Positions 26,082 to 35,296 are shown, numbered from the stretch's first letter. The stretch: 64,000 nucleotides of DNA from Paractinoplanes atraurantiacus (GCF_900215205.1 NZ_OBDY01000012.1:62001-126000); one strand, 5' to 3'. Translations and numbers: made by a program. The notes: a model not told the origin generated them from the sequence alone.

Positions 26082-27003
26082 AGCGGATCCTGGGGTCGAG
26101 GGCGGCGTACAGCAGGTCGACGATCAGGTTGATCACCAGGAAGACGATCACCAGAACGCTCACGAAGCCGACCACCAGCGGGCCGTCCTCGGCCCGGATG
26201 CCGCGGAACAGGTTGAAGCCGACACCGGGGATGTTGAAGACGCCCTCGGTGATGATCGCGCCCGACATGAGGGCGCCGATGTCCACGCCGATCAGCGTGA
26301 TCACCGGGATCAGCGAGTTGCGCAGCACGTGCGCGCCGATCACCCGTTTGTTCGTCAAACCCTTGGCCCGGGCCGTACGCACGTAGTCGGCCCGCATGTT
26401 CTCGGCCACCGAGGAGCGGGTGACCCGCAGCTCGGTGGCGATCACCAAAGTGCCCAGCACCAGGGCGGGCAGCAACAGATCCCACAGGCCGGCGTCGCGG
26501 GTGACGGTCACCGGGAACCAGCCGAGCTGGACGCCGAAGACCACCTGGGCCACCGGAGCCAGCACCACGACCGGCATGGCCAGCACGATCAGGGTGATCA
26601 CCAGCGTGACGTTGTCGAACACGCCGCCGCGGCGGATGCCGGAGAGCACGCCGGCCGAGACGGCGATGACGGCCGCGATCAGGACCGCCAGCAGCGCCAG
26701 CTTGATCGTGATGGGCCAGGCCTCGGCCAGCATCTCGCTGATCGGGCGGCGCTGGGTCAGCGAGGTGCCGAGATCGCCGGTGAGCAGGCCGCGCACGTAG
26801 TGCCAGTACTGGACGAGGAAGGGGTCGTCGAGGTGGTACTGCGCGTTCAGGGCGATGCGCTGGCTCTCGCTGAGCGGGCGCTCGCCGACCAGGGCCTGGT
26901 AGGGGTCGTCCTGGTTGGCGAACATCAGCGCGTACACGAGGAACGTGGCCCCGAAGAAGGTGAGCACCATCTGGAGCAGGCGCCGCACGATGTAGCGGAA
27001 CAT
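26074..27003 (-). CDS. Oligopeptide/dipeptide ABC transporter permease (OppB/DppB type)
   Basis: A 309-residue permease with about six membrane helices. It begins with the typical MFRYIVRRLLQMV helix; this ATG has an AGAGG site 8 nt upstream and is preferred to a start 12 codons further up. The EAA motif is YVRTARAKGLTNKRVIGAHVLRN (in two parts around KGLT). The 95-bp gap to the binding-protein gene contains a hairpin that would lower permease expression relative to the binding protein. Confidence 0.92.
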   Translation of the reverse strand: MFRYIVRRLLQMVLTFFGATFLVYALMFANQDDPYQALVGERPLSESQRIALNAQYHLDDPFLVQYWHYVRGLLTGDLGTSLTQRRPISEMLAEAWPITIKLALLAVLIAAVIAVSAGVLSGIRRGGVFDNVTLVITLIVLAMPVVVLAPVAQVVFGVQLGWFPVTVTRDAGLWDLLLPALVLGTLVIATELRVTRSSVAENMRADYVRTARAKGLTNKRVIGAHVLRNSLIPVITLIGVDIGALMSGAIITEGVFNIPGVGFNLFRGIRAEDGPLVVGFVSVLVIVFLVINLIVDLLYAALDPRIRYE

Positions 27004-27044
27004 GTGGGTGAAGCCTCTTGGGCCGAAGGGGTGGAACACAGCGG

Positions 27045-27078
27045 TGGCGCCACGGTTTCACCTTGATCCGTGGCGCCA
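27045..27078 (-). terminator. Intra-operon hairpin between binding protein and permease genes
   Basis: 11-bp stem TGGCGCCACGG / CCGTGGCGCCA with a 12-nt loop, 20 bp after the binding-protein stop. A leaky terminator or 3' stabiliser here is usual in ABC import operons. Confidence 0.7.
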
Positions 27079-27098
27079 CAACCGTAGAAATGGTCAGA

Positions 27099-28733
27099 CT
27101 AGCTGGCGATATCGATCTGGTAGATGTCCACCTTGGCGAACAGGTCCATGGTCACGTCGGTGACGCGCTCCGAGTGGCCGAAGAGGTTCTGACTGAACCG
27201 CAGCGGCAGCACCGGCATGTCCTGGGCCAGGATGTCCTCGGCGTTCTGCCAGTACTTCGTGGCCTGCGCGACGGTCGGCGCCTCGGAGCCCTGCTTGACC
27301 AGGCTGTCGAACGTCGCGTTCTTGTAGCCGCCGTAGTTCGAGGAGCCGTCGCTGGTGTAGAGCGGGCCGAGGTAGTTCTCCATCAGCGGGTAGTCCATCG
27401 ACCAGGCGAGCCGGTACATGCCGACGTCCTCGTGGGCGCGGACCTTGGCCAGCAGGTCGGTCAGCTTGGGCACGGTCGCGCCGACGCAGTTGACGCCGAG
27501 GGACGACTTGATCTGGTTGCACATCGCGTCGATCCAGGGCTTGTGGCCGCCGTCCGCGTTGTACGTGATCTTGATTTCGGACGGGCCGCCCGCCGCGTCG
27601 TACATCTGCCTGGCCTTGACGGGGTTGTACTCGCAGTTCTGCTTGCAGGTGTCCTTGCGCGCGGCCTGCAGCACCGGCGAGACGAACGAGGTCGCGGCGG
27701 TCTCGGAGCCGAGGAAGATCTGCTCGGTCATCTCCTGGCGGTTGATCGCCATGGAGATGGCCCGGCGCACCTGCGGGCTCTTGTACTTGTCGTCGTACAT
27801 CGGGAAGGCGACGAACGCGAAACCCGAGCTCGGGCTCTTGAGGAAGCGGTCGCCCAGGTCACCGGAGGCCTGCGAGAGGCTCTCGACGGGGATCTGGGTC
27901 TCGACGTCGAGGTTGCCCGCGACCAGGTCGTTGTACTGCGTGGTCAGGTCCTGGTAGATCCGCCACGTGATGCCGTTGACCTTGGGGACGGTGCCCTTGA
28001 AGTCGGCGACCTTCTCGACCTGGATCTGCTGGTCGTGCTGCCACTTGCCCTTGATCTTGAAGGGCCCGTTGCCGATCGGCGCGTCGGCGAAGTCCTTCTT
28101 GAGCACACCCTCGCTCTCCCACGCCGCCTTGGGCAGCGGGAGGAAGGCGTCGTAGCCCATGACCGACTCCCAGCCGGCGAAGCCCGCGGAGAGCGTGACC
28201 GTGAAGGTCGTGTTGTTGACCTTCTTGAGGCCGCTCAGCGCCTTGGCCTTGGGCTCGGGCGCCTCGGCCGGGCCGTCGTCGTCCGGGTCCTTGGACTGGA
28301 GGTCGGCGAAGCCCTGGATCCGGCTGTAGAAGTACGACGCGAGCTGGCCGTTCGGGCCGTACGCACCGTAGTTCCAGGCGCTGATGTAGTTGTCCGCCGT
28401 GACCGGTTCGCCGTTGCTGAAGGTGAAGCCCGGCTTGAGCTTGATCGTCCAGACCCGGTTGGCCTTGTCATGCGTGATCGACTGAGCGGCGACCACGTAG
28501 GGCTCGCTGTTCTTGTTGAACCGCACGAGCGGGTAGTACAGCGACGCCAGCACCTGCGAGCCGCCCGTTTCCACCACATTGGACGGGATCAGGCTCGTCG
28601 GCTCGACGATGCCGATGCTGATGCTGTTCGGCAGAGCTTCGGCGTCGTCCGAGGAACTACCGCTGCAGCCGGACGCCAACAAGACGATGGCGGCCGCTCC
28701 GGCCGCCATCTTCCATGGCATTTTCCCAGGCAT
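27099..28733 (-). CDS. Oligopeptide-binding lipoprotein (SBP family 5)
   Basis: A 544-residue solute-binding protein for the ABC transporter encoded downstream. The signal ends in a lipobox LASGC (Cys near residue 22), so it is lipid-anchored outside the membrane. Family-5 features include LYYPLVRFN, the KLKPGFTFSNGEPVTADNY block and AISMAINRQEM. The ATG giving MPGKMPWK is chosen since it begins the signal peptide and follows AAGGAGG; the longer frame would add 27 non-signal residues. Substrate is probably peptides, by family. Confidence 0.93.
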   Translation of the reverse strand: MPGKMPWKMAAGAAAIVLLASGCSGSSSDDAEALPNSISIGIVEPTSLIPSNVVETGGSQVLASLYYPLVRFNKNSEPYVVAAQSITHDKANRVWTIKLKPGFTFSNGEPVTADNYISAWNYGAYGPNGQLASYFYSRIQGFADLQSKDPDDDGPAEAPEPKAKALSGLKKVNNTTFTVTLSAGFAGWESVMGYDAFLPLPKAAWESEGVLKKDFADAPIGNGPFKIKGKWQHDQQIQVEKVADFKGTVPKVNGITWRIYQDLTTQYNDLVAGNLDVETQIPVESLSQASGDLGDRFLKSPSSGFAFVAFPMYDDKYKSPQVRRAISMAINRQEMTEQIFLGSETAATSFVSPVLQAARKDTCKQNCEYNPVKARQMYDAAGGPSEIKITYNADGGHKPWIDAMCNQIKSSLGVNCVGATVPKLTDLLAKVRAHEDVGMYRLAWSMDYPLMENYLGPLYTSDGSSNYGGYKNATFDSLVKQGSEAPTVAQATKYWQNAEDILAQDMPVLPLRFSQNLFGHSERVTDVTMDLFAKVDIYQIDIAS

Positions 28734-28960
28734 GGGGTGGGTGCCTCCTTCAGGGGCGCTCACGGGGGTCGTGTGAGTCGCCAGCAACTGTGACACAGAG
28801 CCAACGACAGCCAAGGCCCCGTTACCAAGCCGATATTAGACAGGCCCGGTGCCACGCTTGCTCCCCGACCGGTTCTTCGATATAAGCAACCGGCCCTACC
28901 AGGGAAAACGCCGTTCGGTACGCACACGACAACCCACCGCAGCGCCCGCGTGAAGATCAA

Positions 28961-29623
28961 TCAGACGAGCCTGCGGTCGGCCGCCCAACGTGACAATTCG
29001 TAACGGTTGCTCATCTGGAGCTTCCTCAGGACGTTCGAGACATGCGTCTCGACGGTCTTGATCGAGATGAACAATTCCTTGGCGATCTCCTTGTACGCGT
29101 ACCCGCGCGCCAACAACCGCAGGACCTCGCGCTCGCGGTTGGTGAGCTGGTCGAGCTCCGGGTCGGCGACCGGCACGTCGGGCCGCGAGGCGAAGGCGTC
29201 CAGCACGAAACCGGCCAGGCGGGGGCTGAAGACGGCGTCGCCGTCGGCCACCCGGCGGATCGCCGCGGCCAGCTCGTCCGGTGAGATCGTCTTGGTCACA
29301 TAGCCCCGGGCGCCGGCCCGGATCAGGCCGATCACGTCCTCGGCCGCGTCGGAGACGGACAGCGCCAGGAAGCGCACGTGCGGGTGGGTGCGGCGCATCG
29401 CGTCGAGCACCGCGCGGCCGCCGCCGTCGGGCATGTGCACGTCGAGCAGCACGACGTCGGGCTCGGCGGCCGCGATCTTGGTGACCGCCTCGGCCACCGT
29501 GCTGGCCTCGCCGATGACGTCGACATGCGCGCCCAGCTCGGCGCGCACCCCCGCGCGGAACATCGCGTGGTCGTCCACCAGGAAGACGGTGAGCCGCCGG
29601 CTCTCGCTCGCGGGCTCGGTCAT
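28961..29623 (-). CDS. LuxR-family response regulator (NarL/LiaR type)
   Basis: A 220-residue regulator. Receiver domain: acidic pair at about 17-18 (LVDDH), phosphoacceptor Asp about 61 (VVLLDVHMP), conserved Ser/Thr and Lys (LALSVSD, GYVTKTIS). The C-terminal helix-turn-helix has LTNREREVLRLLARGYAYKEIAKELFISIKTVETHV split over the standard four helices. ATGA overlap with the upstream kinase shows they are a cognate pair. The targets probably include the divergent PspC/LiaF operon. Confidence 0.93.
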   Translation of the reverse strand: MTEPASESRRLTVFLVDDHAMFRAGVRAELGAHVDVIGEASTVAEAVTKIAAAEPDVVLLDVHMPDGGGRAVLDAMRRTHPHVRFLALSVSDAAEDVIGLIRAGARGYVTKTISPDELAAAIRRVADGDAVFSPRLAGFVLDAFASRPDVPVADPELDQLTNREREVLRLLARGYAYKEIAKELFISIKTVETHVSNVLRKLQMSNRYELSRWAADRRLV

Positions 29624-30912
29624 CGTGCTGCCTCCTTACCGGCCGTCACGCTGTCCCGCGACACGGGAAGCGTCAGCCGGACCTCTGTGCCGTCGCCGAC
29701 GGCACTGCGGATCTCCGCCTTGCCGTCGTGACGCTGCATCCGTCCGATGATCGAGCCTCGCACGCCGTGCCGCGACTCCTGCACACCCTGCAGGTCGAAT
29801 CCGGCGCCGCGGTCGCGGACGAAGACGCTCAGCTCGTCCGGCTCGACCTCGGCGTAGAGCGACACCGTCTGCACGCCGGCGTGGCGGGCCGCGTTGACCA
29901 GGGCCTCGCGCGCCGCCGCGACCAGGGCCGCCACCCGCTCGTCGCACTCGGTGTCGCCGACCACCACGGTCTCGACACTGATCGCATAGGTGTCCTCGAC
30001 CTCGGCCGCGGCCTGCTCGAGGGCGGCCGCGAAGCGCTCGGTGGGCGACGCCGTCGGCTTGTAGAGCCAGTTGCGCAGGCTGCGCTCCTGGCCGCGGGCC
30101 AGCCGCTGCACCTCTTTGATGTCGGCCGAGTTGCGCTGGATCAGGGCCAGCGTGTGCAGCACCTGGTCGTGGATCATGGCGGCCACCTCGGCCCGCTCCT
30201 GCTCACGGATGCGGCCCTCGCGCTCGGCCCGGAGCTGGTTGAACATGCGCCAGAGCAGCGGCGCGGCCACCACGCCGACGCCGAGCAGGCCGACCAGCGC
30301 GAAGATCACGCCGTTGATGACCGAGGTGAGGCTGCCGGCCGGCGCATAGACGGCGACCACACCGATGACGCCGGTCGCGACCAGCACGCCACCGCCGATG
30401 AAGCGCAGCAGGAAGAAACGCCTGTCGCTCTCGGCCACCACGGCGGCCAGCCAGGGCGTCTGCGGCATGTTGGCGCCCCACTGGCGCCGCGTCGGGTCGG
30501 CCTGATGCCAGATGATGCCGGCGCCGACCGCGACCACGGCGATCAGCCAGCCGACCGTGCCGGCCACGTTGTCCTTGAAGACCAGGGCCTGCAGGAGAAT
30601 GACACCGAGGCCGATGGCGCCGAACGGCAGCAGCATGGCCAGGTCGCGCCGCTTGGCCGGCTCGCCGGCGGCGGGCACCTGCTGCGGCAGGACGGCCCAG
30701 AAGGCCGCGTAGAGAAGCAGGCCGAGGCCGTTGAAGCCGAGCAGGACGACGAGGGCGATGCGCACGGCCAGCACGGACACGCCGAGGTGCTGCGCGAGCC
30801 CGGACGCGACGCCCGCGATGATGCGGTGGTCGCGCGGCCTGGACAGGCGGCGGGTGGGCGGTGCGGCGGCGGCGCTGATGGCTCCTCCTCGGTTGTGTCC
30901 TTCGATCGTCAC
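29620..30912 (-). CDS. PspC-domain sensor histidine kinase (LiaS-like)
   Basis: A 430-residue kinase: PspC domain at the N terminus (RPRDHRIIAGVASGLAQHLGV), about six membrane helices, then a HisKA_3 dimerisation helix with the phosphorylated His in AAMIHDQVLHTLALIQR and a HATPase domain (EALVNAARHAG, DRGAGFD, G-x-G-x-x IIGRM). The only standard start in the frame before the PspC domain is the GTG at 30912, which has a poor ribosome site; a strong GAGGAGGAG sits before an ATC 11 codons later (30879). It likely senses envelope stress together with the divergent PspC/LiaF protein. Confidence 0.9.
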   Translation of the reverse strand: MTIEGHNRGGAISAAAAPPTRRLSRPRDHRIIAGVASGLAQHLGVSVLAVRIALVVLLGFNGLGLLLYAAFWAVLPQQVPAAGEPAKRRDLAMLLPFGAIGLGVILLQALVFKDNVAGTVGWLIAVVAVGAGIIWHQADPTRRQWGANMPQTPWLAAVVAESDRRFFLLRFIGGGVLVATGVIGVVAVYAPAGSLTSVINGVIFALVGLLGVGVVAAPLLWRMFNQLRAEREGRIREQERAEVAAMIHDQVLHTLALIQRNSADIKEVQRLARGQERSLRNWLYKPTASPTERFAAALEQAAAEVEDTYAISVETVVVGDTECDERVAALVAAAREALVNAARHAGVQTVSLYAEVEPDELSVFVRDRGAGFDLQGVQESRHGVRGSIIGRMQRHDGKAEIRSAVGDGTEVRLTLPVSRDSVTAGKEAAR

Positions 30913-31032
30913 ACGTTCCGGCCGCGCGGACCACGGGGAACTTCCCCTGGTATCCGGCGGCCCGGATCTCAGGGTGGCCTCAGGGTCGCCGCCGGAAGCG
31001 TCTCGGGTGCACGAGGGGCGAGGATCGATGCC

Positions 31033-32466
31033 ATGAACGAGGAAGCTGCCGAACCGCAGGGCACCCAACAGGCGCCCCCCGCTGCGGAGAGGAACGCCCC
31101 ACCGTGGGCCGGTGGGCCGCCCTTCTCCCGTGACAAGCTGGTCCGCCCGCGCCAGGGCCGCTACCTGGCCGGCGTCTCCGGCGCGCTGGCCCGGGCCACC
31201 AACACCGACCCGGTGCTGTGGCGCGTGCTGTTCGCCGTGCTGGGCGTGATCAGCGGTGTCGGTGTGCTGCTCTACCTCATCGGCTGGCTGATCATCCCGG
31301 CCGAGGGCGACACCGCCTCGCCGATCGAGTCGCTGCTCGGCAAGGGCCGGGCCGGCATGACCCCGCTCTCGGTGGTGGTCCTCGGTGGCGCGGCCGTGCT
31401 GTCGTTCGCCTTCATCGTGCAGGACGGGGTGCGGGCCAGCCTGCTGGCGTGCGCGGTCATCTTCGGCGCGATCATCCTGATCAAGCGGTCGAACTCCCAC
31501 CCGGGCCCCACGCCGCCGCCGGACGCCTTCCCCACCGCCGAGTTCGCCACGGCGCCCACGCCCGGACCGGCCGCGACCTCGACCACCCCGGCCACCGAGC
31601 CGCCGGTCGAGCCGGTGACGGCTCCCTTCGAGCCGGTGACGGCTCCCCTCGAGGCGGCCTCCGCCCCGCCTTCCGCCCCGCCTTCCGCCCCGCCTTCCGA
31701 GCCGCCGACGGCTCCGTTCGCCCCGCCGCCGGCAGCCCCGTTCGCCCCGCCGCCCGGTGCCTACCGGCCGCCGTTCGCGCCGCACGGGCCGTTCGCCCGG
31801 CCCACGCCGGCCACCTATCCGCCGGCGCCGCCCGCCCCGCCCGCGGCCAAGCCGCCGAAGAAGCCGAAGGAGCGCTCCAAGCTGGGCCGCCTCACCTTCT
31901 TCGCGCTGATCGTGGTGATGGGCGTGATGGCCGCGATCGACACGGCCGGCGCGAGCATCGCCGTCTCGGCCTACTTCGCGGCGGCGCTGGCCACCATCGC
32001 GGCCGGCCTGATCGTCGGCACCTGGCTCGGCCGGGCCCGCGGCCTGATCGCGCTCGGCCTGATCGCCACTCTCGGCCTGTTCGCCGCGACCGGCTCCGAG
32101 CGCTGGGGCGACGACGTGGCCAACAGCGTCTACCGGCCGACCACCCTGGCCCAGGTCGCGGACCGCTACGACTTCACCCTCGGCGACGCCACGATCGACC
32201 TGCGCCAGATCGATTTCGCCGGCCAGCAGCAGACGATCACCGTCAACATGAAGTTCGGCCAGGTGCGGGTGCTCCTGCCGCCGACTGTCGACACGACCGC
32301 CTCCCTGCAGGTCCAGAACGGCCGGGCCGAGATCCTCGGCAAGACCTTCGAGGGCGAGTCGCTGAACAACGAGAATCTGACCGACCTCGGCCCGGACGGC
32401 GCCGGAGGCGGCACGCTCAAGCTCGACCTGCGGCTCGACGCGGGCAACCTGGAGGTGCACCGATGA
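31033..32466 (+). CDS. PspC domain protein with LiaF-like C-terminal domain
   Basis: A 477-residue membrane protein. N-terminal PspC domain (LVRPRQGRYLAGVSGALARAT, then a membrane helix), another hydrophobic pair (about 115-155), a long Pro/Ala/Thr-rich linker (about 158-275, with APPS and APF repeats), two or three membrane helices, and a C-terminal beta-rich LiaF domain (TITVNMKFGQVRVLLPP). LiaF proteins restrain LiaS in Firmicutes; here it is divergent from a PspC kinase, giving a LiaFSR-like set. Start: ATG 121 bp from the kinase GTG. The next gene overlaps by ATGA. Confidence 0.88.
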   Translation: MNEEAAEPQGTQQAPPAAERNAPPWAGGPPFSRDKLVRPRQGRYLAGVSGALARATNTDPVLWRVLFAVLGVISGVGVLLYLIGWLIIPAEGDTASPIESLLGKGRAGMTPLSVVVLGGAAVLSFAFIVQDGVRASLLACAVIFGAIILIKRSNSHPGPTPPPDAFPTAEFATAPTPGPAATSTTPATEPPVEPVTAPFEPVTAPLEAASAPPSAPPSAPPSEPPTAPFAPPPAAPFAPPPGAYRPPFAPHGPFARPTPATYPPAPPAPPAAKPPKKPKERSKLGRLTFFALIVVMGVMAAIDTAGASIAVSAYFAAALATIAAGLIVGTWLGRARGLIALGLIATLGLFAATGSERWGDDVANSVYRPTTLAQVADRYDFTLGDATIDLRQIDFAGQQQTITVNMKFGQVRVLLPPTVDTTASLQVQNGRAEILGKTFEGESLNNENLTDLGPDGAGGGTLKLDLRLDAGNLEVHR

Positions 32467-32813
32467 GGCCACACCGCGCCGACGGCGTCTCGCTCAGCTT
32501 CGGCATCCTGTTCCTGCTGGTGGTCGCCTGGTGGGCGGTCTCGGCGGTGGTCAACGTCCACCTGCCCGCGGTGGGCTGGCTGGTCGCCGGCGGCCTGATC
32601 GTCTTCGGCGTGATCGGCCTGCTCGGCGCGCTCCGGTCGGCCCGGGGCGGCACCCCCGAGCCGGCCATGGCGACCGCCGTGCCCGCTCCGGCCCCCGACC
32701 CGGAGATCCCCGGCGACCTCCCGCCGGAGATGCACGCGTCGATCGTCCGGGAGCTCCTGGAGGAGCCGTCCGAGCGGTTCACCAAGGAGCACCCCGCGTC
32801 ACCGGAGAAGTAG
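32463..32813 (+). CDS. Small membrane protein, unknown function
   Basis: A 116-residue protein with two hydrophobic helices (about 10-30 and 36-58) and an acidic, Pro-rich cytoplasmic-looking tail. It overlaps the PspC/LiaF gene by 4 bp (ATGA), so it is translated with it and probably shares its regulation by the envelope-stress system. I do not recognise a named family with certainty. Confidence 0.75.
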   Translation: MRPHRADGVSLSFGILFLLVVAWWAVSAVVNVHLPAVGWLVAGGLIVFGVIGLLGALRSARGGTPEPAMATAVPAPAPDPEIPGDLPPEMHASIVRELLEEPSERFTKEHPASPEK

Positions 32814-32819
32814 CCCCAT

Positions 32820-34073
32820 ATGCTCGTGGCCATGACGTACCCCGTGGTGTCCAACGCTCCGATCGCCGGGGTCGGCCCCGTCGCCGCCCGGGCCCTGACC
32901 GCCGAGTTCGCCCGGCACAACGCGCCCACCACCGCCCTGGTGTTCGCCGCCGACCACGCCACCGAGGTGGTGGCGGCCGCCGTCGAGGCCCTGCTGCCGG
33001 CCGACAAGCTCACCCTGGTGGCCGGCGAGCGCAGCACGGCCGACCTGCTGCGCGACCACATCACCGGGCTGGGCAGCTGGATCGCCGACCGGGTGCGGGT
33101 GGTCGACGCGCTCGAAGAGGCCGAGCCGGCCGACGTGGTGATCGTGGGCGAGCCGCTGACCGGCACCGCCGACGAGGTCCGGGTCCTGCTCGACCGCCTG
33201 GGGAAATATCTGAACGAGGGCGCCGTGCTCACCGTGGCCACCCCGGCCACGCCGGGCCGCACCGGTGGCGCCGCGGCCGAGCTGTTCCGGCAGGGCGCGC
33301 TGTTCGGCGTCGGCTCCGACCTGGTGCTGCGCAACCAGCCGCCGCTGCGGGTGCACAAGCTGCGGTTCACCGCGGCCGACCCGCGGGTGGCGGCCACCCT
33401 GGCCCCGGCCTACCGGCCGTCCAGCGTGCCGGTGACCCGCTCGATGCACATCGACTCCAACGGCGTGGCCGCCGCGGGCATCGCGCTCGGGCTGGCCGCG
33501 CTGGCCCGCCGGGCCCGGCCCAAGTCGAAGCTGTGGCTGCTGCCGGCGCTGGCCGCGGCGCCGGTCGCGGCGTTCTTCCGTGACCCCGAGCGTGACGTGC
33601 CCAGCGACCCGTCGGCCGTGGTGGCGGCGTCCGACGGCCGGGTGCTGTCGGTCGAGCGGATGACCGACGAGCGTTTCGGCAGCGGCGAGTTCCTGCGGAT
33701 CGCGGTCTTCCTGTCGGTCCTCGACGTGCACGTCAACCGGGTGCCGGTGGCGGGCCGGGTGTCCGACCACTTCGTCGAGGAGGGCGGCTACGCGAACGCG
33801 ATGACGGCCGCCGCCGAGCACAACGTGGCCGCCTACACGGTGCTCGACACCGAGCACGGCACGGTCGTGGTGGCCCAGCGGACCGGTCTGATCGCCCGCC
33901 GCATCGTGCAGCGCACGCCGGTCGGCACGCTGGTCGCCAAGGGCGAGCGGATGGGCCTGATCCGGTTCGGCTCGCGCACCGACGTCTACCTGCCGGCCGG
34001 GGCGGCCGAGCCGCTGGTGGCCGTCAACGACAAGGTCATCGGCGGTTCCTCAGTGATCGCCCGCTGGCTTTAG
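32820..34073 (+). CDS. psd: Phosphatidylserine decarboxylase with extra N-terminal domain
   Basis: A 417-residue protein. The C-terminal half (about 200-417) is a short (PSD-A type) decarboxylase proenzyme: AFFRDPERDVP, ASDGRVLSVE, FLSVLDVHVNRVP, RFGSRTDVYLP and the self-cleavage site GGSSVIARWL, whose Ser becomes the pyruvoyl cofactor. The first 200 or so residues are an alpha/beta region resembling the C-terminal half of RsmC-type methyltransferases (VIVGEPLTGTADEVRVLLDRLGKYLNEGAVLTV), without a clear SAM-binding glycine motif. Typical bacterial PSD-A proteins are about 200-240 residues, so this is a fusion. The enzyme makes phosphatidylethanolamine and converges on pssA. Confidence 0.85.
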   Translation: MLVAMTYPVVSNAPIAGVGPVAARALTAEFARHNAPTTALVFAADHATEVVAAAVEALLPADKLTLVAGERSTADLLRDHITGLGSWIADRVRVVDALEEAEPADVVIVGEPLTGTADEVRVLLDRLGKYLNEGAVLTVATPATPGRTGGAAAELFRQGALFGVGSDLVLRNQPPLRVHKLRFTAADPRVAATLAPAYRPSSVPVTRSMHIDSNGVAAAGIALGLAALARRARPKSKLWLLPALAAAPVAAFFRDPERDVPSDPSAVVAASDGRVLSVERMTDERFGSGEFLRIAVFLSVLDVHVNRVPVAGRVSDHFVEEGGYANAMTAAAEHNVAAYTVLDTEHGTVVVAQRTGLIARRIVQRTPVGTLVAKGERMGLIRFGSRTDVYLPAGAAEPLVAVNDKVIGGSSVIARWL

Positions 34074-34076
34074 ACA

Positions 34077-34108
34077 AAAATGGCCGCCCCCACCGGGGCG
34101 GCCATTTT
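34077..34108. terminator. Bidirectional terminator between psd and pssA
   Basis: Perfect 14-bp stem AAAATGGCCGCCCC / GGGGCGGCCATTTT with a 4-nt loop and A/T runs at both ends, between convergent stops. Confidence 0.9.
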
Positions 34109-34115
34109 CTTTCGC

Positions 34116-35069
34116 TTACGCGGTTCGCCTCTCGCGCATCCAGAGGACCGGGCCGCTGAGCAGGTACGTCACCACGACCATCACGAAGGTCAGGCGGGCG
34201 TCGACCAGGGCGCCGACGATCGGGAGCAGCCACAGCCAGGCCGGGAGCCGCACGAGGCGGGCCAGCTTCGCGTACGGGAAGCTCGAGACCATGGCGAAGG
34301 CCAGCAGGGCCACACCGCCGAGCAGGGCCAGGCCGGGAAGCGGCAGGCCGATCAGCACGGACACCGCGAGGACCGCGGCCACCATCGTGGTCGGCACGCC
34401 GCAGAAGAACTTGCCGTCCTTGGGTGAGACGTTGAAGCGGGCCAGCCGGATCGCGGCGCAGGCCGCGACGAGCACGCAGGCCACCGCGGCGGCCGGGGTC
34501 GGCACCGAGTGGGCCAGCGAGGCGTAGACCACGACCGGCGCGGCCAGGCCGAACGAGCACATGTCGGCCAGCGAGTCCATTTGGGCGCCGAACGGGCTGG
34601 AGACGCCGAGCTTGCGGGCCAGAGCCCCGTCGAGGCCGTCGAACGCGACGCAGGCGACCAGGCAGGCCGCGGCCAGGCGGACGTCGCCGTGCATGGCCAG
34701 GAAGATCGCCGTGAGGCCGAGGGCCAGGCTGGCGATGGTGCAGCCGTTGACGATCGCGAAGCGCACCTTGCGGGCCGCGGTGTGCTCACCGGGCAGCAGG
34801 GAGGCCGGCGCGGCCTCTTCGACGACGGCTGGGATCGCCAGATGCGGAACGGAGGGGCCGAGGGCCCGACCGTGCTCGGCACCGGTGTAGATGACTTCTG
34901 CCCTGGTCGCGGTGGCGGCCCGGCCGGACTCAGCGTTCCGGCGGCCGACCCGCACCATCAGGGCCTGCCGCGCGATGGTTCCTCCGCGGCGCAGACGGCC
35001 TGCCCAACGACGACCGGCGGGACGGGGGCTATCCGTCGATCGACGCCGGCGCCAAGGGGTTCTCGGCAC
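34116..35069 (-). CDS. pssA: CDP-diacylglycerol--serine O-phosphatidyltransferase
   Basis: A 317-residue integral membrane enzyme that makes phosphatidylserine, the substrate of the convergent psd product. The CDP-alcohol phosphatidyltransferase signature is intact: D-G-L-D-G-A-L-A-R, then GAQMDSLADMCSFG, giving DGx2ARx8Gx3Dx3D. About eight hydrophobic segments follow. The GTG at 35069 is selected because GGAGGAAG lies 6 nt before it; this leaves a long basic, Arg-rich N-terminal tail (about 100 residues) of uncertain role. Pairing with psd is the usual actinobacterial arrangement. Confidence 0.9.
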   Translation of the reverse strand: MPRTPWRRRRSTDSPRPAGRRWAGRLRRGGTIARQALMVRVGRRNAESGRAATATRAEVIYTGAEHGRALGPSVPHLAIPAVVEEAAPASLLPGEHTAARKVRFAIVNGCTIASLALGLTAIFLAMHGDVRLAAACLVACVAFDGLDGALARKLGVSSPFGAQMDSLADMCSFGLAAPVVVYASLAHSVPTPAAAVACVLVAACAAIRLARFNVSPKDGKFFCGVPTTMVAAVLAVSVLIGLPLPGLALLGGVALLAFAMVSSFPYAKLARLVRLPAWLWLLPIVGALVDARLTFVMVVVTYLLSGPVLWMRERRTA

Positions 35070-35296
35070 GTGCTTCCTCCATGGGATGAGATGGCCCACC
35101 TGCACGTTTGCGGTGGGTTAGGTCCCGGTAGCCCGCCGCACACGCGGACCGGGGAAATTCGCGGTGTACACCATCGCACAGCCGGACGACCTTGGCGAGA
35201 AGTCGATCGACCGTCGTTGGCAGGTGCTCCTCCGGGTCTTTCCTTGGCCGGGCGGTCGGGACGGGGCCATCAGAACTCCCCTCCCGCGTAACGATT

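Noticed and set aside
30913-32472. N-terminal extension of the histidine kinase frame to 950 residues
   Set aside because: The extra 520 codons are antisense to the PspC/LiaF gene and highly Arg/Gly-rich. The real kinase begins at or after 30912.
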